A stretch of DNA of 64,000 nt from Granulosicoccus sp. (lineage in GTDB: Bacteria; Pseudomonadota; Gammaproteobacteria; Granulosicoccales; Granulosicoccaceae): the NCBI GenBank assembly GCA_020627685.1, contig JAHDGK010000008.1, forward strand, positions 1 to 64,000, read 5' to 3'. The position numbers and the translations under genes are program-made. A model generated the notes under the pieces. It saw only the letters and a program-made list of their open reading frames with translations. It was not told where the DNA came from and ran no database searches. The stretch's first letter is position 1, and the number at the start of each line of letters is the position of its first letter. Of this stretch, positions 8,133-16,614 are shown one piece after another.

Positions 8133-8313
8133 TGACGAGCTGGAATAGCTCCGGGTCTTGCATCTCCTGCAATTCTTCAAACAACAGGCGCTCTTTTGTT
8201 GAAGCGCCTTCGTAATGATTATCCAGATAAGCACGCATAGCTTCATCCAGCTCGCGCATACCTCTACGGCATCTCCACCGTAGTTTCGCGATATTAGCGG
8301 TCTCTGTGCTCAT
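8059..8313 (-). CDS. sdhE: FAD assembly factor SdhE (SDHAF2 homologue)
   Basis: Promotes covalent attachment of FAD to the SdhA flavoprotein. The 84-residue protein carries the diagnostic RRGMRELD segment (RGxxE, residues 17-21) that contacts the flavoprotein, and the acidic FEELQEMQDPELF helix typical of the family. It starts 16 bases after the sdhB stop, so it belongs to the sdh operon. A second assembly factor of the SDHAF4 type heads the same gene cluster. Confidence 0.95.
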   Translation of the reverse strand: MSTETANIAKLRWRCRRGMRELDEAMRAYLDNHYEGASTKERLLFEELQEMQDPELFQLVSGKAKEARYQNILDKMSATMASRT

Positions 8314-8329
8314 CTGGATATCGTTAAGC

Positions 8330-9115
8330 CTACAGACGTCGTTTAACGAGCATCTTTTTAGTCTCTGCTATTGCCTTGGCCGGGTTAAGGCCTTTTGGGC
8401 ACACCTGAGCGCAGTTCATGATGGTATGACAACGATAGAGCTTGAATGGATCTTCTAGGTCGTCTAGACGCTCGCCTGTTGAATCATCGCGACTATCGAC
8501 AAGCCAACGGTAAGAGGCTAACAATGCAGCAGGTCCCAGGTAACGATCCGGATTCCACCAGTAACTTGGGCAGCTGGTTGAACAGCAAGCGCAGAGAATA
8601 CATTCGTAAGCACCGTCGATCTTTTCACGATCTTCGGGTGATTGCAGGCGTTCACGATCAGGTGGCGCAGGAGTATCTGATTTCAACCAAGGCTCTATGG
8701 ATGCATATTGCGCATAGAAATTAGTGAGATCGGAGACCAGATCTTTGATGATTGGCTGATGCGGAAGAGGGTAGATGGTGATATCACCTTCGATATCAGC
8801 GATAGCTGTGGTGCATGCCAGACCATTGGTTCCACCAATGTTCATGGCACATGAACCACAAATACCTTCTCGGCAAGAACGCCTGAACGTCAGGGTGGAG
8901 TCCATTTCACTTTTGATCTTGATGATGGCATCGAGGATCATCGGGCCGCAGTTATCAACGTCAACATCAAACGAATCGACGCGTGGGTTCTCACCGCTAT
9001 CTGGGTCGTATCGATAAACCTTAAAACGCCGGGTGTTTGTGGCGCCCTCTGGGGCCGCAAAGTGTTTGCCGTTTTGCTTAACGATGGAATTTGCTGGGAG
9101 CTTAAATTCTGCCAT
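8330..9115 (-). CDS. sdhB: Succinate dehydrogenase iron-sulfur subunit
   Basis: Carries electrons from the SdhA flavin to ubiquinone through three Fe-S clusters on the inner face of the cytoplasmic membrane. All ligands are visible: Cys81, Cys86, Cys89 and Cys101 for [2Fe-2S]; [12 protein letters not shown] (from Cys172) and [14 protein letters not shown] (from Cys229) for [4Fe-4S] and [3Fe-4S]. At 261 residues it is slightly longer than the Escherichia coli protein, mainly through an N-terminal extension. The fifth gene of the sdh cluster, 44 bases after sdhA. Confidence 0.97.
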   Translation of the reverse strand: MAEFKLPANSIVKQNGKHFAAPEGATNTRRFKVYRYDPDSGENPRVDSFDVDVDNCGPMILDAIIKIKSEMDSTLTFRRSCREGICGSCAMNIGGTNGLACTTAIADIEGDITIYPLPHQPIIKDLVSDLTNFYAQYASIEPWLKSDTPAPPDRERLQSPEDREKIDGAYECILCACCSTSCPSYWWNPDRYLGPAALLASYRWLVDSRDDSTGERLDDLEDPFKLYRCHTIMNCAQVCPKGLNPAKAIAETKKMLVKRRL

Positions 9116-9159
9116 GGTTCTATTTCGTATCCGTTGCTGTCCGTTTACCTTGGAGTTGT

Positions 9160-10947
9160 TTAGTAGACACGCTTTTTAGGCGGTATCACTTCGCAATCGT
9201 CCGTCAAGGTGTACATATGAACGGGACGGTAATCGATGGTGACGTTGGCCCGATCGTCGGTCCAAGTCAGTGTGTGCTTCATCCAGTTCTCATCATCGCG
9301 CTCTTCAAAGTCATCGCGGGCGTGCGCGCCACGACTTTCAGGACGGTTATGAGCACCATGAATAATGGTTTGCGCCTGAGCCAATAAATTTTCAAGCTCA
9401 AGAGTTTCAACTAAGTCAGTGTTCCAGATTAGATTTTTATCATCGACCTTAACGTCGTCAAATTCGTCGACGATACCGCGCATCTTGTCGATGCCTTCAG
9501 CCAGGCTTTCACCTGTACGAAATACTGCGGCGTGTTTCTGCATAGTGCGTTGCATGCGGTCTCTGACATCGGCTGTGCCGGTGCTGCCTTTGTTAAATCG
9601 AACTCTATCTAGATGATCGAGTGCCGGTGCAGTGGCCTCTTCAGAAAGCGGCTTGTGAGGCGTGCCGGGTTTAACCAGTTCAGCGGCGCGGATGGCGGCT
9701 GCACGGCCAAACACTACGATATCCAACAAGGAGTTACTACCCAAACGGTTTGCGCCGTGTACCGATACACAAGCTGCTTCACCTATAGCCATAAGACCGG
9801 GTACGACTTCGTCGGGGTTTCCGTCTTTTAGCGTGACGACTTCACCGTGATAATTGGTGGGTATGCCGCCCATGTTGTAGTGAACCGTTGGAATGACCGG
9901 AATTGGATTCTTAGTAACATCTACACCTGCAAAGATCTGCGCAGATTCAGAAATGCCCGGTAGTCGTTTTTCGATAACATCGCTTCCCAAGTGCTGCAGA
10001 TTGAGGAAGATATGATCGTTGTCAGTTCCCACGCCACGACCTGCATTGATTTCCATGGTCATTGAGCGGCTGACGACATCGCGAGAGGCCAGATCTTTAG
10101 CGTTGGGTGCATAGCGCTCCATGAAGCGCTCACCCTCATTATTGGTGAGGTAGCCGCCTTCGCCACGCACGCCTTCTGTGATCAACACGCCGGCTCCGTA
10201 GATACCAGTCGGGTGGAATTGAACAAACTCCATATCTTGCAAAGGAAGCCCGGCTCGCAGAACCATCGCGTTACCATCACCCGTGCACGTGTGTGCTGAC
10301 GTTGCTGAAAAGTAAGTACGACCGCAGCCACCAGTTGCCAGAACCACTTGATGGGCTCTGAAACGGTGTAACTCGCCAGTAGCGAGATCCAGTGAAATAA
10401 CCCCTCTGCACACGCCGTCATCCATGATGAGGTCGGTAGCGAAGTGCTCAATGTAAAATTCGGCATTGTGTTTCAGCGATTGCTGATACAGCGTATGTAA
10501 GATTGCATGTCCGGTTCTATCGGCTGCAGCGCAGGTTCTCTGTGCAGTTCCCTCACCGAAATGTGTAGTCATGCCGCCAAACGGACGCTGGTAGATTTTC
10601 CCTTCGTCCGTACGCGAGAAAGGAACGCCAAAGTGTTCAAGCTCGATAACCGCAGGCATGGCTTCGCGACACATATATTCAATGGAGTCCTGATCACCCA
10701 ACCAGTCAGAACCTTTGATGGTGTCGTACATATGCCACGTCCAGTGGTCTTCACCCATGTTACCCAGAGCTGCACTCATGCCGCCTTGCGCCGCGACGGT
10801 GTGTGAGCGGGTAGGGAATACTTTGGTCACACATGCGGTAGATAACCCCTGAGCAGCCATACCTAACGTAGCTCGAAGCCCAGCACCGCCTGCACCAACG
10901 ACGATTACGTCGTAGGAATGATCGATAATTTTGTATGCGTTCGTCAT
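9160..10947 (-). CDS. sdhA: Succinate dehydrogenase flavoprotein subunit
   Basis: Oxidises succinate to fumarate in the TCA cycle and respiratory complex II. The 595-residue protein has the N-terminal FAD-binding [11 protein letters not shown] motif, the SHTVAAQGG segment in which His49 should bind FAD covalently, and the conserved [13 protein letters not shown] and [11 protein letters not shown] motifs. The C-terminus ends in the usual PPKKRVY-like basic tail. It lies between sdhD and sdhB with short gaps. Confidence 0.98.
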   Translation of the reverse strand: MTNAYKIIDHSYDVIVVGAGGAGLRATLGMAAQGLSTACVTKVFPTRSHTVAAQGGMSAALGNMGEDHWTWHMYDTIKGSDWLGDQDSIEYMCREAMPAVIELEHFGVPFSRTDEGKIYQRPFGGMTTHFGEGTAQRTCAAADRTGHAILHTLYQQSLKHNAEFYIEHFATDLIMDDGVCRGVISLDLATGELHRFRAHQVVLATGGCGRTYFSATSAHTCTGDGNAMVLRAGLPLQDMEFVQFHPTGIYGAGVLITEGVRGEGGYLTNNEGERFMERYAPNAKDLASRDVVSRSMTMEINAGRGVGTDNDHIFLNLQHLGSDVIEKRLPGISESAQIFAGVDVTKNPIPVIPTVHYNMGGIPTNYHGEVVTLKDGNPDEVVPGLMAIGEAACVSVHGANRLGSNSLLDIVVFGRAAAIRAAELVKPGTPHKPLSEEATAPALDHLDRVRFNKGSTGTADVRDRMQRTMQKHAAVFRTGESLAEGIDKMRGIVDEFDDVKVDDKNLIWNTDLVETLELENLLAQAQTIIHGAHNRPESRGAHARDDFEERDDENWMKHTLTWTDDRANVTIDYRPVHMYTLTDDCEVIPPKKRVY

Positions 10948-10985
10948 AGTCGATATTCAGTCTTGTCGTCGATAAGGGATACGAG

Positions 10986-11369
10986 TCAGCCTGCGAATGC
11001 GATTCGCAAAACTGAGAAGACACCCGTTACGCCGAGTGCGGCGGCAATGAAGGTCACAGCAATAATCGCTGCTGTGCGAGGCCCATGCGACCCGACGTAG
11101 TCCTCTATGACTACTTGCAGTCCCAGGCGCGCGTGGTAGAACCCCGCAATGATGAACAGAATCATCACAATGGCATTGAACGGCTGCGATAACCATTCAC
11201 GAATGGCCAGGTAATCCATGTTGGGCAAAGAGGCTACGGAAAACGCAAGCCATATCACCATGGGGATTAAGGCAATAGCGGTGAGGCGCTGCGACCAAAA
11301 GTGGCTCGTGCCTTCTTTGGCTGAACCCAGACCTTTAACATTTGATAGGGGAGTTCTGAAATTGCTCAT
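10986..11369 (-). CDS. sdhD: Succinate dehydrogenase membrane anchor subunit
   Basis: One of two membrane anchors of complex II that bind heme b and ubiquinone. The ATG at 11369 overlaps the sdhC stop as ATGA, which fixes the start; the open frame continues upstream to 11423 but that part lies in sdhC. From this start the protein has 127 residues and three transmembrane helices. FYHARLGLQVVIEDYV holds the family's heme-ligand histidine and the conserved acidic residues facing the quinone site. Confidence 0.93.
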   Translation of the reverse strand: MSNFRTPLSNVKGLGSAKEGTSHFWSQRLTAIALIPMVIWLAFSVASLPNMDYLAIREWLSQPFNAIVMILFIIAGFYHARLGLQVVIEDYVGSHGPRTAAIIAVTFIAAALGVTGVFSVLRIAFAG

Positions 11370-11749
11370 GCTAATGCCACCAACCAAGTAATTACCGAGA
11401 GGACTCCAGCCGCGATCAAGCAAACATTGCCAGACTTTTTAGCGGTTTCAACATCAAGCCCTAAGCCGACGTCCCAGAACAAATGGCGAATGCCATTAGC
11501 CATGTGGTAGTAGAGGGTTACCGTAAAGCCGAACAAGGCCAATTTGCCGAACCATGAGTTGGCGATGGCAGACATAAATGCGTAGCTTTCCGGTGAGCCG
11601 GATGCGCTGGCAATTAACAACACCAGCAATACAATTGCGACGCTGTTGACGATACCACTGGCTCTGTGGGCAACAGATAGGTAAGCCGTCAGCGGCAGTT
11701 TGTAGTGCTGCAAGTGTGGCGATAAGGGTCGCTTGTCATTCCAGGCCAT
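11366..11749 (-). CDS. sdhC: Succinate dehydrogenase cytochrome b556 subunit
   Basis: Membrane anchor of complex II. The 127-residue protein begins with the typical RPLSPHLQHYKLPLTA motif, followed by SVAHRASGIV (His28, Ser31 near the quinone site) and YYHMANGIRHLFWD, in which His82 is the expected axial ligand of heme b. Three transmembrane helices are visible. First of the four structural genes, with sdhD overlapping by 4 bases. Confidence 0.97.
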   Translation of the reverse strand: MAWNDKRPLSPHLQHYKLPLTAYLSVAHRASGIVNSVAIVLLVLLIASASGSPESYAFMSAIANSWFGKLALFGFTVTLYYHMANGIRHLFWDVGLGLDVETAKKSGNVCLIAAGVLSVITWLVALA

Positions 11750-11841
11750 GATGATCAGATTTTCCGAATTAGTTGCTCAACGAGTCCCTGCCGAGCGGAT
11801 GAAGTGGTATTTTCGCTGTACTTGTTTATGTTACGTAAGAA

Positions 11842-12066
11842 CTAAAAATCGGTGCACCTGCCTTTCTTTTCCCAATCCCCGTATCTTGTGGGTTCCAGAC
11901 CGGCTTGCCCACCGCTCTCTGCAGGTCGAATTGCAGGCAGGTCGTGTTCAGGGGCAACAGCATCTTGTGCCACATGAGCGGCGATGTTGTCAGATTGTCG
12001 TGATTTCTGTGCCGAATCAGCAGGAATCTCGTCCGCTTGGGAATTTGCAGATGTCTTTGAATTCAT
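11842..12066 (-). CDS. DUF1674 / SDHAF4-type succinate dehydrogenase assembly factor
   Basis: A 74-residue protein with a disordered, Ala/Asp/Ser-rich first half and a conserved C-terminus GLEPTRYGDWEKKGRCTDF. That end matches the signature of DUF1674, the family of the eukaryotic assembly factor SDHAF4, which binds the flavinated SdhA and protects it before it meets SdhB. It lies 92 bases upstream of sdhC on the same strand, so genomic context supports the role. The family is best known from mitochondria and alphaproteobacteria. Family call is strong; function in this organism is inferred. Confidence 0.85.
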   Translation of the reverse strand: MNSKTSANSQADEIPADSAQKSRQSDNIAAHVAQDAVAPEHDLPAIRPAESGGQAGLEPTRYGDWEKKGRCTDF

Positions 12067-12195
12067 AAGTAAGGAAGAAAACCTTCAATTATGATGTTGA
12101 TACGAGAATAGTAGCAATTAGGCACAATTCATATTCTCTGGAGTGCGAAGAATGTGCCGGTTTAATGATGAATCCGAGGATAAGGACCCCGTCTT

Positions 12196-13272
12196 ATGAG
12201 TAATGAATGGGCAGAAATGCTTAAAAATTTGGGTGTTGAGCCTGATGTCAGCGAATTGCCGGAAGTAACAGAGGCACAGCACGGCTCTGATGTGTCGGTG
12301 CAGTTGCACGATTTGTCTGATTGGAGAGTCGTCGATGTAACCGGCGCGGATGCTGCCAGTTTCCTTCAGGGTCAGTTCTGTAACGATCTTCAGCAAGTTT
12401 CAGTAACTCGAGCTCAGATAACTGGGTATTGTACTCCTAAGGGAAGGTTGCTTGCTCTACCTACCATTGTGGGGATTGAAGGCGGGTTTCGTCTCCTGAT
12501 TAAAAGCGCAGTTAAGGACGCTTTTATCAAACGTTTAAGCATGTTTATTATGCGATCCGATGTCACGCTAAGTGATCGTGATGATCTCATTTGTAGTGGA
12601 GTTGTTGCGGACAGTGCTAATTCAGTAGGGGATCTTCAAGGCGCGCTAGGTACGCTTCCTTTTGCGCCTCTGGATGTCGCTACATCAGAATCCTCTCAAT
12701 TGATCCGTTGGCATGACGATCACGTGAGCCAGACTCGTCATCGCTTTGTGCACATAGCTAACCAAGCTGATTCAACGGCTATGTGGAACTCCACCGGCAG
12801 TGAAAGACAGTCTTTCGCTCGTTGGAGGGCCGGTGACATCAGTGCGGGAATTCCCTCCATCACTGAGGGCACATCTGAGTCGTTTGTACCGCAAATGATT
12901 AATCTGCAGCTGATTGATGCGCTAAGTTTTACGAAGGGGTGCTACCCGGGCCAGGAAATCGTGGCTCGTATGCAGTATCTGGGCAAGTTGAAGCGTCACA
13001 TGCGATTGTTCAAATTGCCGGACGGTGATGCGCCAATGGTTCCCGGTGCAAAGCTGAGTGCGGGTGAAGATGCGGATGCGGGCACCGTGATTGATGCCGT
13101 AACCATTAACCATACCGGTGAGGGCGAGGAGTCGCGGCATACACTGTTGATAGCGGTGGTCAAGGTTTCGTCGGATGCTTCCACCTTGTTATTTGAAGGT
13201 CGCGAATTAGAAGCGTTGGATCTGCCTTATGACTTACCGTCGTTGGAGGATGGCTCAAACGAGTCTACCTAG
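12196..13272 (+). CDS. ygfZ: tRNA-modifying protein YgfZ (folate-binding, GcvT-like)
   Basis: Folate-dependent protein involved in maintenance or repair of certain Fe-S enzymes, including the tRNA methylthiotransferase MiaB. The 358-residue protein has the GcvT-like fold and the family signature KGCYPGQEIVAR, with the conserved Cys249. The N-terminal segment GADAASFLQGQFCNDL is also typical. AAGGAC lies about 9 bases before the ATG. It is transcribed divergently from the sdh cluster, whose products are Fe-S dependent. Confidence 0.93.
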   Translation: MSNEWAEMLKNLGVEPDVSELPEVTEAQHGSDVSVQLHDLSDWRVVDVTGADAASFLQGQFCNDLQQVSVTRAQITGYCTPKGRLLALPTIVGIEGGFRLLIKSAVKDAFIKRLSMFIMRSDVTLSDRDDLICSGVVADSANSVGDLQGALGTLPFAPLDVATSESSQLIRWHDDHVSQTRHRFVHIANQADSTAMWNSTGSERQSFARWRAGDISAGIPSITEGTSESFVPQMINLQLIDALSFTKGCYPGQEIVARMQYLGKLKRHMRLFKLPDGDAPMVPGAKLSAGEDADAGTVIDAVTINHTGEGEESRHTLLIAVVKVSSDASTLLFEGRELEALDLPYDLPSLEDGSNEST

Positions 13273-13277
13273 CCGAT

Positions 13278-13598
13278 ATGCCTTTAATATACCGGGCGGC
13301 TAACGTCGTTGAAGCGCAGCTTATTGTTGATGAGCTTCAAGCAGGCGGCATGCAGGCTCACGTCACGGGTTCCTACTTAAGCGGTGCTATCGGTGAGCTT
13401 CCACCTTCGGAGGTTATTGGTGTCTGGCTTCTGGAGTCCCAGCACGAGCAGAGGGCCCGAGACATTATTGATGCTTTTGAAGCTGGCCGACGAAAACCCG
13501 AACAGGAGTGGCAATGCACTCGCTGTGCAGAATGGCTGGGGCGCGAATTTGGGGCTTGTTGGCAATGCGGTCTTACACGGCCGCTCAGCGACTCGTAA
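13278..13598 (+). CDS. DUF2007 domain protein with C-terminal zinc ribbon
   Basis: The 106-residue protein starts 5 bases after ygfZ, so it is co-transcribed. Residues 1-70 match the DUF2007 pattern (YRAANVVEAQLIVDELQAGG, then WLLESQHEQRARDII), a small ferredoxin-like fold sometimes called putative signal transducing protein. Residues 78-100 add a zinc-ribbon-like module with CTRCAEW and CWQCG, two CxxC pairs. DUF2007 proteins are uncharacterised; the ribbon suggests binding to nucleic acid or protein. Function unknown. Confidence 0.75.
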   Translation: MPLIYRAANVVEAQLIVDELQAGGMQAHVTGSYLSGAIGELPPSEVIGVWLLESQHEQRARDIIDAFEAGRRKPEQEWQCTRCAEWLGREFGACWQCGLTRPLSDS

Positions 13599-13615
13599 AG
13601 CCGCCGAGTATTTTT
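13591..13615 (+). terminator. Possible intrinsic terminator of the ygfZ operon
   Basis: ACTCG (13591-13595) pairs with CGAGT (13605-13609), followed by ATTTTT. The stem is short, but this is one of the few hairpins in the window followed by a T-run. It overlaps the stop of the DUF2007 gene. Confidence 0.4.
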
Positions 13616-13626
13616 AACGCTAGTGG

Positions 13627-14520
13627 CTAGTGCAACGTGGCGAATAGCTTGCGACGATACTGCCCAACCAATGGATCGTCACCGAGTACCTTAAACAGCG
13701 CTAACAGTTTTTCCCTCGGTGCGCCATTGTTGTATCCAGGGTCTGTCTGCACCAGTTTTAACAGATGGTCCATGCCAGTTTGGACATTTCCAGCCAGTGC
13801 TTCGGCGATAGCAAGCTTGTATCGAATCTCGCTACTACCGGGCTCCTGATCAAGTTGCGCTTGAAGTTCTGTCGGGCTCGCGCTGGCATCACTTTCCCGG
13901 GCCAGCTCTAAAGTGCCCGAAAGACGCATGCCCTGAGCGCCGTCTCTATCTGCTTCGGGCAGAGCTTTCAAACAACTTTCAGCGGTCTCTAAATCACCGG
14001 TGCTGATGCAAATCTGTCCTAAGGCCAATAAAATTTCGGGGTTGGCCGGATCGTCAGCCTGCGCAGCCTGAAGCATTTCTCTTGCCTCATCTGCACGCCC
14101 TTGCGAAAACAGAGCCATAGCGTTGCTAACTCGTGAATCGCCAGCGTCTTCATCTTCTACTTCTTCGCCGGCAAGGGGTTGGCCCACATGTGTTTCTAGA
14201 AATGTCCGGACTTCGCTTTCCGGTAGTGCCCCCATGAATTCATTAACCAGCTGACGGTCTTTGAACAATTTGACCGTGGGAAGACTTCTGATGCCCAGTT
14301 GCTGAGCGATACCCGGGTGGGCCTCGGTGTCTAATTTAGCCAAAATAAAAGCGCCGTTGAATTCGACTGCCAGCTTTTCCAAAATGGGCATCAGATTTTT
14401 ACACGGACCACACCAATCAGCCCAAAAATCCACCAGTACCGGAGTGTTGTCTGAGCCTTCAACGACGACTTCCATGAAGTTTTGTTCGTCGAGTTGAACG
14501 ATATAAGGTGAGTCGGTCAT
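13627..14520 (-). CDS. cnoX: Thioredoxin-TPR co-chaperone of the CnoX/YbbN type
   Basis: Cytoplasmic protein with an N-terminal thioredoxin domain (about 1-105) and C-terminal tetratricopeptide helices (about 135-295). In Escherichia coli the homologue holds unfolding proteins under oxidative stress and hands them to GroEL. The ATG at 14520 (MTDSPYIVQL) is preferred over the longer frame to 14559 because family members start near this point. The active site reads FWADWCGPCKNL (Cys37 and Cys40), a classical redox-active thioredoxin motif, unlike the SQHC of the E. coli protein. It may therefore reduce disulfides as well. Confidence 0.9.
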   Translation of the reverse strand: MTDSPYIVQLDEQNFMEVVVEGSDNTPVLVDFWADWCGPCKNLMPILEKLAVEFNGAFILAKLDTEAHPGIAQQLGIRSLPTVKLFKDRQLVNEFMGALPESEVRTFLETHVGQPLAGEEVEDEDAGDSRVSNAMALFSQGRADEAREMLQAAQADDPANPEILLALGQICISTGDLETAESCLKALPEADRDGAQGMRLSGTLELARESDASASPTELQAQLDQEPGSSEIRYKLAIAEALAGNVQTGMDHLLKLVQTDPGYNNGAPREKLLALFKVLGDDPLVGQYRRKLFATLH

Positions 14521-14623
14521 GGATATGCGGGAAATTTTATGTTCTAAGAGATGTGACAAGTGTGTCGTCTGCTCATGTTTAATTCAAGAGCGCCGTCATA
14601 CGCTACACTTCACGCGATCGGAA

Positions 14624-14648
14624 GTGAGAAGATTCTCACGTCTTTTTT
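14624..14648 (+). terminator. Hairpin plus T-run upstream of parE
   Basis: GTGAGA-AGAT-TCTCAC (14624-14639) is followed by GTCTTTTTTGG. In the plus direction it has the form of an intrinsic terminator, yet no plus-strand gene ends here: the upstream plus gene stops at 13598 and the thioredoxin gene runs the other way. It could attenuate a parE leader transcript or stop read-through. Confidence 0.4.
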
Positions 14649-14721
14649 GGTGTTAGCCCACAGTATAGTGTGGCAATGACCCAACACCATCAGCTGCAAC
14701 CACTAGATATATATAGCCATC

Positions 14722-16614
14722 GTGAGTGATCAATACAATGCCTCGTCCATTGAAGTCCTTAGCGGATTGGACCCGGTGCGCAAGCGTCCTGGTATGTACA
14801 CCGATACACAGCGCCCAAATCATCTGGCGCAGGAAGTTATCGACAACAGTGTTGATGAAGCGCTGGCGGGGCATGCCTCTGATATTCGGGTAACGCTTTT
14901 CAAGGATGGTTCGCTTGAGGTTATTGATGACGGGCGAGGCATGCCTGTTGATAAACACCCTAAGTTAAAAAAGCCCGGTGTAGAAGTCATCTTGACCACG
15001 TTGCATGCCGGCGGCAAGTTTTCCAATGATAACTATCGTTTTTCCGGTGGGCTTCACGGTGTGGGTGTCTCGGTGGTCAACGCTCTTTCTAAAAAGCTGG
15101 AAGTGTCCATCCGTCGAACAGGTCAGGAATTTTTAGCCACGTTCAAGAACGGGAACGTTGATCAAAAACTAAAAAAGGTCGGCAAAGTAGGGCAGAGAAA
15201 TACGGGTACGAGCATCCGGTTTTGGCCGGATAAAAAGTACTTTGATACCGATAAAATCTCGGTAACGCGGCTGCGTCATCTGCTGCGCGCCAAGGCAGTC
15301 TTGTGCCCGCGCTTGCGAGTCAGGCTGCATGACGAAGCCTCAGGCGAGAAAGACGAATGGTTTTACGAAGATGGATTGGTTGATTATCTAACCAGTGCTG
15401 TCGAGGGTTTCGAACGCCTTCCTGATGCGCCATTGTCAGCCAGTATGGCGTCGAGCACTGAAACGGCAGATTGGGCGGTGGTTTGGTTGCCCGACGGTGG
15501 CGAAGGAGTTCATGAAAGCTATGTCAATCTGGTACCTACGGCGCAAGGCGGTACGCATGTAAACGGCTTACGAACAGGTTTAACCGATGCCATTCGTGAT
15601 TTTGCTGATCTTCGAAACTTGTTACCTCGAGGGGTAAAAATAGCTCCTGAAGATGTGTGGGATAAAGTCAACTACGTGCTTTCTGTAAAGCTTGAAGACC
15701 CTCAATTTTCCGGTCAGACGAAAGAGCGCTTGTCATCGCGTGAATGTGTCGTGTTTATCTCGGGTGTGGTCAAAGATCATACGGCCCAATGGTTAAACCA
15801 GCACCCGGAAACTGGCGATCAAATTGCCGCCTTGGCCATTGCCAGTGCGCAGGCACGAGCGCGTTCAGGCAAGAAGGTTGTCAGGAAAAAACTCACCAGT
15901 GGTCCTGCATTGCCAGGCAAGCTTGCCGACTGTAGCTCCACTGATTTAAGTCTGACAGAACTGTTTTTGGTCGAGGGTGATTCAGCCGGCGGTTCTGCAA
16001 AGCAAGCACGAGACAGAACGTTTCAGGCCATCATGCCGCTCCGTGGAAAAATCCTGAACACCTGGGAAGCTGACATCGATCAGATACTTGGTTCGCAAGA
16101 GGTACACGATATATCGGTGGCCATTGGAATTGACCCAGGGTCGATGAATTTGGACAAGCTCCGATACGGCAAAATTTGTATTTTGGCCGATGCTGATTCT
16201 GATGGCGCGCACATAGCCACCTTATTGTGCGCGCTGTTTGTCAGGCATTTTAAAGCGCTGGTTCAGGCCGGACATGTCTATGTCGCGATGCCGCCTTTGT
16301 ATCGCATTGATGTCGGGAAGGCTGTCTTCTATGCAGTAGATGAGGCTGAACGAACCGGCATCATGGCCCGCATTGAAGCTGAAAAACTCAAAGGGAAAGT
16401 CTCAGTCACACGATTTAAAGGGCTGGGCGAAATGAATCCCATGCAGCTGCGCGAGACGTCTGTGGCGCCTGATACTCGGCGACTCATTCGTCTGACCATT
16501 GCGGACGGAGACGACACCAACAAGACCATGGATATGATGCTTGCGAAAAAACGGGCGGGTGATCGAAAACGATGGCTCGAAAATAAAGGGGACTTGGCGG
16601 ATGTGCAGTTGTGA
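14722..16614 (+). CDS. parE: DNA topoisomerase IV subunit B
   Basis: ATPase subunit of topoisomerase IV, which decatenates daughter chromosomes. The 630-residue protein has the GHKL ATPase start VRKRPGMYTDT, the PNHLAQEVIDNSVDEAL segment that separates ParE from GyrB, the GGLHGVGVSVVNALS motif and the TOPRIM motif VEGDSAGGSAKQARDR (Glu418). The length matches ParE, without the GyrB insertion. The start is a GTG at 14722; an in-frame stop lies six codons upstream, and no clear ribosome binding site is seen. parC is not next to it. Confidence 0.95.
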   Translation: MSDQYNASSIEVLSGLDPVRKRPGMYTDTQRPNHLAQEVIDNSVDEALAGHASDIRVTLFKDGSLEVIDDGRGMPVDKHPKLKKPGVEVILTTLHAGGKFSNDNYRFSGGLHGVGVSVVNALSKKLEVSIRRTGQEFLATFKNGNVDQKLKKVGKVGQRNTGTSIRFWPDKKYFDTDKISVTRLRHLLRAKAVLCPRLRVRLHDEASGEKDEWFYEDGLVDYLTSAVEGFERLPDAPLSASMASSTETADWAVVWLPDGGEGVHESYVNLVPTAQGGTHVNGLRTGLTDAIRDFADLRNLLPRGVKIAPEDVWDKVNYVLSVKLEDPQFSGQTKERLSSRECVVFISGVVKDHTAQWLNQHPETGDQIAALAIASAQARARSGKKVVRKKLTSGPALPGKLADCSSTDLSLTELFLVEGDSAGGSAKQARDRTFQAIMPLRGKILNTWEADIDQILGSQEVHDISVAIGIDPGSMNLDKLRYGKICILADADSDGAHIATLLCALFVRHFKALVQAGHVYVAMPPLYRIDVGKAVFYAVDEAERTGIMARIEAEKLKGKVSVTRFKGLGEMNPMQLRETSVAPDTRRLIRLTIADGDDTNKTMDMMLAKKRAGDRKRWLENKGDLADVQL

